Source: Artemisia argyi
Taxonomy: Eukaryota > Streptophyta > Magnoliopsida > Asterales > Asteraceae
DNA length: 64,000 bases
Direction of reading: 5' to 3'
Assembly (NCBI GenBank): GCA_030686995.1
Contig: CM060709.1
Coordinates: 306,857,857 to 306,921,856 of the forward strand
This document shows positions 35,620-46,915 of the stretch, in pieces. Below the pieces are notes generated by a model, which saw only the letters and a program-made list of their open reading frames with translations, had not been told where the DNA came from and did not search any database. Every line of letters starts with the position of its first letter. Positions within the stretch are counted from its first letter, which is position 1. Made by a program: the position numbers and the translations under genes.

Positions 35620-36425
35620 ATTCGGGGTCGAGTCAAGCTAGCGACTCGGTAAACAAAAACAGAGCATGCTTATAGGGTTTTCACCCTAAGTGTGGGGGAG
35701 TCCCCCATGCTATGATTACAGAAGTGAAAATACAAAATGGTGTTTTCCACGCTTAGCTTGTAATGTTGCCCTTTTAAGTTTAAAATGTCGGCATAATAGC
35801 CGGGATTTTGAATATTGAGGACAATATTCATGCTAAGTGTGGGGGGGGGGGGGGGGGGGGGGTATTCGCTATTCTAGCGAATTTTATCACATTTTACTAT
35901 ATAATACCCCCGTTTTTGCCAAAATTTCAAAAATTTTCAAAAAATTTTCACTGGTGCTTCAAAATTTTTGTGGTAATCAGTCCGCCTTGTCTAACCGACA
36001 AAAGGGATTGGCTAGTCCAGGAGCAAACGGCTCTTGGTAAAGACATATCAAATCCGTTGACGGCTGGCAATTTGCCCAAAATTGTATGGTTCCTCAACTC
36101 CCCGAAAACAAATGAGTTGGCTAGCCCGCAAGATTATGGCTTGTGGTAAAGGCCGTGGAAAATCCATAATTGGTAATCAGCTCACCAAGATGTTGACGTT
36201 GTCCATCAAGATGCTGGCTAGTCCAGGAGCAAACGGCTCTTGGTAAAGACTTAACAAATCCGTTGAAAGCTGGTGGTTTGCTCAAAATCACACGGTTATC
36301 AGGTGTGCCACAGTTCTTACACCTGGCTACTCCAGAAGTGATGGCTTTTGGTAAAGAGTTTTTCAAATCCATCAAGTTTTCAAAACAGTATTGCTAGGGA
36401 CTAGCAATAGTTTAGTGTGGGGGAT
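35620..36425 (+). other. E4 3' untranslated region, copy 2, with poly-G
   Basis: Equivalent of 28934-29724. A run of 22 G at 35841-35862 replaces the six-G run of copy 1 at a purine-tract-like site. The GGCTAGTCC modules recur at about 36009-36390. The final tract touches LTR 3. Confidence 0.8.
35841..35862 (+). repeat. Homopolymer G run
   Basis: 22 consecutive G after CTAAGTGT; copy 1 has GTGTT then six G. Its length may be slippage in vivo or a sequencing/assembly effect. Confidence 0.9.
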
Positions 36426-39400
36426 TGATGAGTGCTCAAACACTCATCATTTTTGGTCTAATATGAACTGCAAAACATAAAAAAACACTCAGTAATGCAT
36501 CAAAATACTGAAAATATTTCATAATTGTGTTTTATATGTTTTAGATGCAAAATGAGCAAAAACAAATGAAAAACGCACAAAGTTTGCAAAATTGGCAGTT
36601 TCAGTCCCCCAACTTTCATAAAATTACAAATCTAGTCCCTGGATATTCAAAATATAGAAAATTATCACCAAAGGTCATTTTGAAATCATAAGATGTCATA
36701 TTTAGTCCTTTGGTGAAAAATTGGAAAGTTTTGGAAATTTACAGTTTAGTCCCTGGAGTTTCAGATTTTGGCAGAATTGATCCCTGGTGGGGTATTTTTG
36801 AGAGAAAAATCATTTTTGGTCCTTGTAAATTCAAATTGTTCAATATTGGTCCTTGGATAAAATATTTTCACAATTTGGCAATTTTAGTCCCCGAGGTTTG
36901 GAAATTTACAATTTCAGTCCTCGGGATTTCAAATTTTGGAAAATTGTAACTTGGGTCCTTATATTATTCACATGTGATGAAAATGATCCATATGGTGATA
37001 CTTTGGGATAATTACACAAACAGCCCTTGAATTTTGGTTTATTACATAATTGGTCCTTGTGATTACATTTCATACAAACCAAACAAACCCAAAACAAAAC
37101 CTGATCAAACAAACACCCAAATCCAGTCCATACCCTCAGCCCACTACCCAAGCCCACTTCCCATTTTAAAATAAAAACGCCAGTTACTGTTCACCCATCC
37201 CCAACCCCTCAAAACCCGCTTCCATGTTTTCTCCTCCCTCCTCCAAAGTCCTCACCAACCACACCTTTTCATTTATATCTATCACCTACACCCTCACCAT
37301 CCCCCCTCCTCATTTATTATTACACCAAACACCACCAACTGCCAAACTAGCTTTTTCCCGCCAAAAGGATTTTAAGGGCCAAGATTGCTCCAAGCTATCC
37401 TACGGCTCAGATGATGGTGGGAAAGTCAAGGAATGCCTCAGGGACTATAAAAGGAAAAGAAAACAGAAGAATAGACTAGTAGTTAGTGTAGTTTAGTTTT
37501 AGTATAATTTAGTTTTTATGTTTTAAATTAATTTCCAAATTCTGTTGTAATTTTAGCTAAACTCAACTGTGTTCAAGTTGTTTTGTATAATTTTAATCTC
37601 ATTTGAAGTTAATGTCATATCTTGTCATTTAAATTCCAAATTTGCATTTCTTTTAATTCCCAAAATTATTGTTAAATCATTAACAGTTGTTGATTAGTGT
37701 TTGTGTAAGCTCATCTAAGATTAATCTTAAGCTTTTCAAAGTTTTTAAAGCCTTATAAACAAACTTGTTTCAAAATCTGAAAATAAAAGAAAAAATAATA
37801 ATAATAAAGAAAAATAGTGCAAAAATAAAAAAGGGAGCAATAAGCTGAGGTCATAAGCTTGTAAAAGCTCAAACTTCCTCTGGATAAGCTCATTAAGCTG
37901 TCTTATAGCTTTGGTGAGCTTATCTCATCAGCTCAGAACCATTTCCACTTTCATTTTGCCCTTCAAGTAAGTTTATATTTTAGTTTTATACATTTTCCTT
38001 TATTCTAGTTGATGTACTGTAGCTTGTAGCTTATTTGTATTTAGTATTGCTTATTAAATTTGTTTAGATGTTTAGGAATAGCTTTTATGTACTCTAGCTC
38101 AACATTACACATCACAACTCAAGTTGGTTTAAGTTAAAGGGGTGTTTGGCACAGGGGATTACCCTGTGCATTTAGGATGTCTAGTGGTTAAAACTTATGT
38201 AAACATGTCATATTAGGTTGTGTTAGTATAGCATAAGCTTTAAATCCTAGTTCTAACTGCCCAACGTCAAAATCACAACCCTATACCCCTAACAGTCAAT
38301 TGTTGGGTCAGTTGGGTTCAAAACCCACCCATTTTGATTAGGAAATTGTTTTTCAAGCTTAGTTCACTCTCTAAATACCTTATTACAACATAATCAATCA
38401 GAAGATTAAGACCAAAGTTCATATTAGTCAAAGTATTAGGTTTTCAGAAAAAGTCAAAAGTGCACAAACTCAGATTTTTGCAAAAGTTCAAACAATTATT
38501 GTGATTTTTGTGAGTTGATTTGGAATGTGAAACTTGTTTCCATTGATAGCATACCACCTCTCCTTCACCATTCCATCTTGGGTAGATTTTTGTGATTTTA
38601 TCCCTGGGCCCCACATTGCCCAAAAGACACTTGCAGGGGGCATAACTCCCCTGCATCAGTAGCACCCCCACCACCACCACCACTTGGTGGTGGTTTTCTG
38701 ATCACCCAGTGGGTCCCACAGCCCCCACCTTGCACCATTCAACCCTCCCCATGGTAGGCTTTCATTATTGACCATTGGGTTGACCTCAATAGCCCTGGGA
38801 CCCACCTGAATTTAGCCACTAAATTTGTCCCATTTTCAGTTGTGAAACAAGTTCCAAGTGCTTATTTTATAGCTTATTTGCTTATTCAGTGAACCATTAT
38901 TGCATTTTCTTGCTTAAACAAGTTCCCTCAACTTATTTGGATCAGTTTTACCCAGAGTGGGTCCCACTTGTGGTCATTTTAGCTTATTTTGCCATTTGGT
39001 CAAACAAAGTCAACTGTTGGACTTTTGGCTTTCATTTCAGCTTATTTTAAGTTTACAAAAATTTTGTTTTTACAAAAAGTGTTTGTTTTTAAGTATTTAA
39101 TAGGTTTGTAAAAGAAAAATCAAGAAAAACAAATTTAAAATTAAGTGATAGTTTCTATTTAATGTAATTTAATTTTAATTTTCATTTTTAAATTTTTATT
39201 AAGTACTTAGCTTTTTATATTTTTATTAAATTCCTCATATATTAAAGTAGCTATAATAATTTTTTCAGATTTTTATCTTTTCATTTAGTATTGATTAGAA
39301 TTAACTTTAGTTTTATTAATTATTAATTAATATTAAGTTTAAAATAGCATAACTAGTTTTTATTAAGCAAAATCAAGTTTTTATATTTTTTATAGATTTT

Positions 39401-40125
39401 ATATGTTATAAAGTAATTTTATAAATTTTATTAGAATTTTTACTATTCATTTAGTAATTTTCTTAATTTAAAATAGTTAATTAGATAATTTGTAATTAAT
39501 TAGTAATTAATTAATAGAAAAATCACAAAAAGACAAAAACACTTATTTTTATTTTTAAAACTTATTTTTAGTTATTTTATAATTTTAGAAATTTTATTTT
39601 AATTTTTCTAGTATTTAATCAGTATTAAATTATATTTAAGTGTTTTAAATATTAATAATTAGTAATAATTAGTAATTAATTAATAATAAATAATTAATTA
39701 GGGTTAAAATTAATTTTAATTTTCTAAAAATTTTCTTTTACCTTTTAGTTTGTAAAAAAGTCATTTTCACCCCCTGGGTGTTTTCAGATTTCAGTTTTCA
39801 CTTTTAATTTCGTACGTTTACGTTTTATTTAAACGTTACGTACGCGTTTTTAGGTTTGAATCGTTTCTGGTTTTTCTTAGCTTCCCGTCTTATTCACATA
39901 GCTTGTTTAAGCTATTTCATTGTAGATTCCTTAGTTCAAATCAATCTCAAACCCTTTTTCCATCCAGATTCACCCGATCACGAAACCGTTTCAATTACCA
40001 TTCACACCTCGTCGGGACATAACGACCCGGGGAAACACTATATTCCGCGGAGCATTGACTCTAGGCTGTTTGACTTTGCTGACCATTATTTGGTCAATAT
40101 AAGTTAGGTGGTTTGGCATCAATCA
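36426..40125 (+). repeat. E4 LTR 3
   Basis: 3700 bp, followed by the right-hand target duplication GCAGG. By eye it carries about 17 private changes, 12 of them in the second half. Confidence 0.95.
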
Positions 40126-40130
40126 GCAGG

Positions 40131-40446
40131 CCGTCATGATTTTAACTCTTGACGCTCTTGTTGTGACGCCTTCAGGTTTCTTATGGGTCGTCATGGATTT
40201 TACTCTTGACGCCGTCAGGATTTCTTTCTTGACGCCGTCATACACTGTTTCCAGCATGGAAAATTAAGTCTTTGACGTTTTCTTTACTTTTATGCTCCAA
40301 AAACATCCGAATTGCTTCCTTTTCTAGATTTCACTCCCAAAGTACCTAAAATCACAAAAGGAATGATTTAGGGCAATATTTGATCAAATAAATTCAATTT
40401 CGGGCTTAAATGACCCCCTAAAAGTGGTTCATTTTTCGCCTCATCA
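40131..40446 (-). repeat. Athila 5' LTR, right piece
   Basis: It continues the LTR broken at 23038 and matches about 12025-12333 of the 3' LTR, with two intact TGACGCCGTCA motifs. It ends TTCGCCTCATCA and is followed by the Athila target duplication CTGCA. Confidence 0.9.
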
Positions 40447-40451
40447 CTGCA

Positions 40452-43175
40452 GGTAAACAGTTAGCGATAAACAACAGGTACTTACAGGTAAGGAATTAGA
40501 GATTGTCAACAACATAGTGTGAAGACTCCTTCTAACCCTTACCAAGGCCGTTCCCATTTCGGATACTCCCGAGGGAGCTTACGAGACCTACTAAGTAGCT
40601 CAACGAATGGGTGAGTCGCTGGGGATCACTCCACGACTGTAGACCATTTTGGAACCACCGCGAACACTAAGTGTAACCCACAAGGAGTTACCGAAGTGAC
40701 ATGCTGTCAAGGCTATTTGATGTTGACCTTGGCAGGAGTTTCCGTTCAATCATTGAGAAATACATAAGTAAATCCTCTCATAAATGTTCTCGGCAGATTG
40801 CTAGGATCTGCGAAGGACTCGATAATTTACAGCTGGTGTCCATTGATGTAGAACACTAGTTGTAGAAATACTAAGTGTTCCTAGAAGATCTTTGGTGTAT
40901 CTCATGGCTCTAGACTCGATAAGTGCACACTTAGGTTTCTTATGCGGAGACTAGGGAGGGGTCTCCTGCTTCAATATCAACCATCTCTAATAGACAATTT
41001 GATAGATTACACCGGTTCCCCGTGAGAATGAAACAAGCTCTTTTAAGAGAACTTGAGTGGATTAGAAGGTTAAGTGCAGTGCGTCACTGGGTCCATGACG
41101 TCTTTATCTTCATTACCGGTGTCGCCTTAGCAACAACCAGTAGCATATGAATTGAACCCGGTGTCTACCCTAAGGTTGAACATATGGAGGGCTATTTCTT
41201 TTCACTATTTTCTTTACTTTTCTTTTTAATTCTTCAACCCCTTCTTTCTCCTTTCATTCTTTTCTCCTTTTTTCATATCATACCTAAGGACTTCTAATTC
41301 TAACTATTGGTGATGTCCTTGGGTAGATCCCTCCGGCTCTGGCGGATCATAGGACGGTTTTCCCTAACCTTAGTCACCTTATAACTCCATGACTATCCTA
41401 TAATTGCCATTGAAACCATTTATAGAAAATCTCTCAAAGTGTTTGTGATTATCAAACATTTTGTCTAACACTTTGAGAGTTTAGTGTTTATCATTTGAAG
41501 GGCTCCCCCTTCACATGTGCTCATGAGTATTTAATAAATTTGCACATACGGGAGGAGCAGGCACTTTTTTTTTGAATTGATCCACTTTCAGTGAACAAGA
41601 CCGATTTGAGACACGCTTACATCACTAGTTAGGCTAGCTTGAAGTTATTACCCAGCCTGGTCAAGTCCACAGAAAGTTTCTCGAAATGGTACATTTCTAC
41701 TAAGACAAATCCTTTTCGAGACACGCTTACATGGCTAGTTAAAGAGTTCCATTGTCAACTTTTAGGTGACAACTAGCTCTAGTAACTAACTTGATGTTAT
41801 TACCCGTCGAGGATAAGACTTTTTGATTATTAACTTTTATGTTTCGTCAATTCCTGGGTCAATTTTGAGTCTAGCTCGCATGAGATTCAACTTTAAGCAA
41901 CTTTGAACATTCATATTTTAATCACTTTCACTCTTCTCCCCCTCAAAAATAGCTGTTGTTTTTGTTAAACTTTTGATTAAAATATGCTTTTGGAGTCTTA
42001 TGGGGAGATATCAACAAGAACTTTTGATTTCAAGAAAAGATGAGTTATGAAGTGCTCCCCCTCAACAAGTGAGTACTTATTGAGGTGAAATACTTATCTT
42101 TTGAGCAGAATTATGAAAATCGGAAAATGTTTGATTAATTCTACTCAAAAGTAAGAAGCCTTCGTTCCTTATATTAGGATTGAGGCACTGAAGCGTACCT
42201 CAGGGTCCTTTAATTTCAAAGAACAGGCTGTACACTGTTATATGTGCACAAGCAATTAAGCATGATTTTGACGGAACATTTTGTTTTCGAAATACTCCCC
42301 CTCAAAACTCGCATATATTTTGAGGATTTTAAACTTTTTAAAGTTTGAGGGAAGGAGTCTTCTTGAAGCAAAATTCTGAAAGATTTAGAAATTTCAGTTT
42401 GAAAATTTTTTGAATAAATTTTGCTTCAAGGAAACTAAAACATTATACACTGAAATACTTCCCCTCAAAACTAGCATATGTTTTGACAGTTTTTAAACTT
42501 TGGAGCGAATTGGGGAGTAAAGATTAGAAATATCTTGAGCAAAATTTTGAAAAGTTTTGAAAAACTTTTAGAAAAATTTTGAATAAATTTTGCTCAAGAT
42601 TAAGAAGTTTTGGATAAGCTTTGCATGAGAACTTCTTCTTGTTTTTAAGGATAAGTGCACGTTTGGTTTTAAAGAATGGTTTAGCAAGGCACTTTCCTTT
42701 CTTTGAAACCCGAGTTGTACACTGAAATATGTGCACAAGTCGTAATGTTTAAGCCCGGGTTGTAAGCTGAAATACTTACAAGCCATTAGGAAATGATAGA
42801 TTAGACAACAACCTTGGGAACCCATTTAAGCACGGTGCCAACGGGTTTACCAAATTTTGAAAACTATTTGTAAGTTATGTCAATCTGATTTAAAGATGTT
42901 GAATTCCAACGAGGACTGAAAACCGGTGTTTTATTTTGAAATAACACTCGTGGAATCAATAGAGATTTGAAACTCTTTTTCCGTTGAAAATTGTTTGAGA
43001 AACCCGGTGTTTCTCTTGGAGTTTTAAAATCCGAAGAAGAAGATTTCCTTCTAGAGTTGAACCTCATGGGGGGTTCTCTTTGAAGATTTGTTTTGGTGAT
43101 AAATGGAAATATTCCGGTATTTGGAATGTTCAGAGCAGAGTCGTTCTTATGTTACAGCGAAAGCAATTCTGATAT
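40452..43175 (-). other. E2 3' internal region, non-coding
   Basis: No ORF longer than about 85 codons with recognisable content. Repeated pyrimidine tracts CTCCCCCTC lie near 41935, 42055 and 42295 (a CTTCCCCTC variant near 42467), as do variants of GTACACTGAAATATGTGCAC (around 42230, 42717 and 42760). Two long AAAATTTTGAATAAATTTTG-type blocks occur at about 42400-42600. Copia pol would normally lie here; I see no trace of it. Confidence 0.6.
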
Positions 43176-45870
43176 TTAATATTTGAAAGGTTTTGAACGA
43201 TTTTGCTTTGGTTTCCACACTTGCTTTACCGGTGAAAAACGAGAGTGTGGAGTTTGATAAACATGATTCTTTTCTTTTGAAGCATTTGGGGGTTTTGAAA
43301 AACCTTGTTTTGGTCTCCACGCTTGCTTTACCGATGTAAAACGAGAGTGTGGAGTTTGAAGAACTTGTTTCATTTTACTTGAAGTATTTGGATTAGAAAA
43401 CCTTTTAGAAGTAAATGTTTCAGAAAAACTTGGTCTCTTTGAAAACTTCCTTCCTTTTAGCAAGGAATAGGTTGTAAACTGAGAAACCCTTTTCGAAAAT
43501 GGTTTTGAAGATTCACCCGTGTAAACCTTCTTCGAAACACTCACTTCTGGTGTTGAAACATTTGAAATTGGAGCTTTTCTCTTTGATCGGTTAAGAGTAT
43601 AAAACTTCACTTTTAAAGCATTGTATGAAGTTCTCAAATTATTTTATTCTTTTTGAAGAGAAAGATGATCTTGGGATGCCAATTTTGATTCTAAAGAAGC
43701 AATATGTTTCAAAAGTTGATCCTTTTCGGCTTTAGAATCATCCGTTTTACGAGCTAATTTCCGTTTGAACTCAACATTTTCTTTTTCAAGTCTTTCAAAA
43801 TAATTTTCAAATTTGGTTACTTTGTTGAAAAAGTCGGTTTTGGAATCCTCAAAATCGTTTGTTTGTTGAGCTAAAAGCGTTTCAAGCTTAACCACTTTTG
43901 TTTGAAGCACATGATTTTCATTTTCAAAAAGATACATTTTCTCCCCTGTTTCCTTTTCAAAATCTGGAGTATTAGAATCGAACAGGGGTTTTGGGAAGGA
44001 AACTCTTGTGATTTGAAAATCAACATTTTTCTTTTTCATTGATTCAATCTTTTGCAAAGCATTTTCAAAATTTTTATCAGCGAATTCGTACAATTGAGAC
44101 TTCAAATCTTCAGTAGTTTGAGTTTTGTGTCTGAACTCGTGAAGTTTGATTGAATCAAACAGGTTTTTGTAAATCTGTTTCAAATGCTCAATCTCTTTTT
44201 CGTATTTTGAAATTTGACATTTCATTGACACGTTTTCATCTTCAACATGTTCAAGCTTTGACATCCAGGGGTTTTCAAAAGACTGCTTTTCAAGTTTGTG
44301 TTATAAAGCTAGCTCAAAGTTAATGCTTTGTGCTTGACATCTTTGAAAATTTTGTTCAAGAGAAAATATTTGACGTTTAAGTTTCTCTTGGATGTCGCTT
44401 GACTCTTTAAAAATCTTCTCATTTTCGTGTCTCAACATCCCATTTTCCACTCTTAAGTTTTCAAACTCAACAATCAATGATTTATCACAAGCATTTTTTT
44501 CAAAAACTTTCAATTTAGCTTCTAAATCAACAATGTCGTTAAGATACGAATCTTCCCTTTTCCTTTTGCTCACTTTATGTTCATAAAATTTCTTTTTGCA
44601 AGTTGACAACTCTTTTTGTGTTTTTGAAAGCTCTTTTTGAAGTTGTTCAACTTGTTGTTTGAGTTCACATTGTTCATTTTCTAGTTTTGAAACCAATTTT
44701 CCGTTCGACTCAATTAATTCACGCATTTTGTGCTGAAGATCATGTTCTTTATTGTAATATTCTTGAAACGTCACTTCAAAACTTTTTCACGTTTGAATTT
44801 GTTTTCAAGATTTGAAAGTTGTATTTTATAGCACTCAATGTCCCTTGTTAATGACACATTTTTTTCTTTTAGTTCACAATTGAGCTTGTTACATTGAGCA
44901 ACCTCGTTTTGCATATTCTTAATTATCAAAGCAGTTGAAGCACATTCTTGATCATGATTCACATTGTTATGCACTACCGTACCTCCATTAGGATCCATAT
45001 GTGGAGTCTCAGGAGTAATATTTCTATCATCCTGATTCACCACATATGTGTCGTTAATGTACTCAGGTTGTACATGACTTTGTGTCTCATAAGCAAACAC
45101 ATTATCAAATATATTGACATCATCAGTAGGTTGATGCACCTTAACCAATATGTCTGAACAATGTGAAGGTCCGACATCAGTAGCAGCAATCTTCAAATCA
45201 TCCTTAGGGTTGAGTTTCCCGTTAGCATCCGAATCATTCCCTGGAGTGTTTTTTCCATTTTGCTGTTCTGATAATGCATTATGACCCGTAAAAACCAAAT
45301 CATCATCTGATGTCCCTTCCTTATTGACCATTCCTGCTTTTATCTGCATCTCCATTGCAATAATTTCCCGTTCTTTTTCTTTTAACTCTCTTTCTTGCAA
45401 TCTCTATCCTTTTCCAGCATCTCTCTTAGATGAAGTGATCTTGCATTAAGCACCATTTCCAGTACGTTCATATGTGTAAGCAACTGATATCTAAAAAATT
45501 CAACTTCCATGCTAGTAATGCATTCTTTCCATATTCTGCATGCAGTTGCATAATTCCGAGAATTCTTAAACGCACTAAAATCCATGGTCATGAACCCTTT
45601 TAACTGTGTCTTCAGCTCTCTAAAACCTACCATGCAATCACTTCCCTGTTCAATTTGCATTTCAAGTTGAACTATGTTGTCTCGGAGTTTCCATTTGAAG
45701 GTTACAAAGTCCATTTCAGATCCGAAGAATGTCTCAAACGTTCTAAGAAATGCTGAACCCTATAATGGTTGACTTGCTTTTGAGAGAGCCACACATTGAA
45801 GTTTAACCTCTTCAAAATGTGATAAACAATTTTCCTTAGAATGGATGGCTTTTTTCTCAACTTTAGACAT
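43176..45870 (-). pseudogene. E2 gag-like coiled-coil ORF, broken
   Basis: The minus-strand reading starts at the ATG at 45870 (MSKVEKKAIHSKENCLSH) and runs through at least three in-frame stops (near 45758, 44301 and 43644) and two frameshifts (near 45390 and 44773). The first part (to about 45380) is a helical domain with FRELKTQLKGFMTMDFSAF. Next comes a long heptad-rich coiled coil (about 45400-43650) full of Lys/Glu/Leu. Last is a basic tail with repeats of TPHSRFTSVKQAWRPKQ, which resembles the stretch before the GAG-pre-integrase domain of Asteraceae Copia polyproteins. No zinc knuckle was found. The assignment as gag rests on position after the leader and on this tail. Confidence 0.6.
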
Positions 45871-46309
45871 CTTTCTCTCTTGTGAACTTGATTGATACAT
45901 TAGCGACCTTGATTCATACGTTTTCTCTCCCCCGTGATTGTTGCGATGTAATTGGAATAATCAACCTAAAAATGTATGGTTGGTATATGACACATAAGGT
46001 CGAAATAGTGATTTCTGATTTTCCCTCCAAAATATAATTTGAAAAATTTCTCTCACAAAATTTGAAAATCACTATGAAATGTAATTTTAAGGTTGCAAGA
46101 AAAATTTGAGTTTCAAAAATTTTGCCGCCAAATTTTATCGAAAAAATTTGAATTTTGGCCTAAAAATTTGAATTTTGGGCCAAAATTTTCACCGTTAAAC
46201 CAAATTTTGAATTTCACGTAAAAATTGAACGTTTAGTCTCCTGTAAAAATAAAATTTTACTCAAATTTTCCCGCCAAAGGATAAGCAAAGGTTGTTTGTT
46301 CTAGGTTTA

Positions 46310-46800
46310 CTGATTACCTTACTCGATGAAATAGTCAAAAAAAATTTCTTACTCGGTACTATGCTTACTCGGTAATAAGTTGCTGCTGATAGGATACTCG
46401 ATAACTCGATAAGGAATCTGGTTAGTCGATAAAAATGCTTACTCGATAAACAGAAACCAACCGAGTATAGTTTGGCCTAGATATAGAACTTTGCAAGACC
46501 TTACTCGATAAATAATAAGGTGATATAGCTTACTCGCTAATCTTGAATAACTCGCCAAACGTTACTCGATAACTGAAATCTTACTCGGTAAGAATACGTA
46601 CTAACTCGGTAAATAATTCAGCTTACTCGATAAGCCTAAAAATACGCAACTCCTTACTCGATAAATACCACTGCTTACTCGATAACCACTTCACTAACTC
46701 GATAAAAAATAACCATACTCGATAGAAGCAGTCCCTTACTCGATACCTCCTAGAAAAGCGCTAACCCTTACTCGATATGTCCCTTTCTAACTCGATAAAT
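46310..46800 (-). repeat. TTATCGAGTAAG leader array of E2
   Basis: About 20 copies of CTTACTCGATAA (minus strand TTATCGAGTAAG) and variants (TTACTCGGTAA, TAACTCGATAA) with 8-20 bp unlike spacers. It begins about 90 bp after the primer-binding site on the minus strand, the same place as the E1 array. Confidence 0.9.
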
Positions 46801-46890
46801 GGACGTATGAACAGTACCCAGATTCGTGAAAACCGCCTCTAAACCTAGTTTTTCGACCAAATCTAACCTAAAACAACCTATATTATCCCT

Positions 46891-46905
46891 TGGCTCTGAT
46901 ACCAA
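46891..46905 (-). promoter_or_regulatory. E2 primer-binding site
   Basis: On the minus strand TTGGTATCAGAGCCA, complement of initiator Met-tRNA, directly after the LTR end ACCCAACA. It orients E2 as minus. Confidence 0.9.
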
Positions 46906-46906
46906 T

Positions 46907-46915
46907 TGTTGGGTC
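46907..46915 (-). repeat. E2 5' LTR, terminal 9 bp
   Basis: TGTTGGGTC on the plus strand; the rest of this LTR resumes at 49405 after the solo LTR. Joined, it reads like the start of the 3' LTR (TATTGGGTCC at 9999). Confidence 0.75.

Larger units (their letters stand above)
23039..40125 (+). mobile_element. E4: Tat-like Gypsy element as a three-LTR tandem array
   Basis: The order is LTR 23039-26738, internal 26739-29724, LTR 29725-33424, internal 33425-36425, LTR 36426-40125. All three LTRs are 3700 bp, begin TGATGAGTGCTCAAACACTC and end GGCATCAATCA. The array is bounded by GCAGG (23034-23038 and 40126-40130), and the empty site is preserved in the Athila 3' LTR. Each internal copy has a tRNA-Asp primer site, one 631-codon ORF and a purine tract GTGTGGGGGAT before the next LTR. 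No pol is present. One integration followed by unequal crossing-over between LTRs explains the layout. Confidence 0.95.
10917..40446 (-). mobile_element. Athila-type Gypsy element, minus strand, pol-less
   Basis: The element is bounded by the 5-bp duplication CTGCA (10912-10916 and 40447-40451). It has a 1.42-kb LTR pair: 3' LTR 10917-12333, and 5' LTR 21935-23038 plus 40131-40446, split by the Tat element. The primer-binding site at 21928-21911 resembles tRNA-Asp complement (TGGCGCCG then CCCGGGG). Inside, in element order, are a gag with one stop codon (21761-20313), an Athila ORF-1-like reading frame with frameshifts (19645-18319), then about 6 kb of non-coding 3' DNA that holds a solo LTR. 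The pol region expected between gag and ORF-1 is absent, so it must have moved using enzymes from a relative. Confidence 0.9.
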
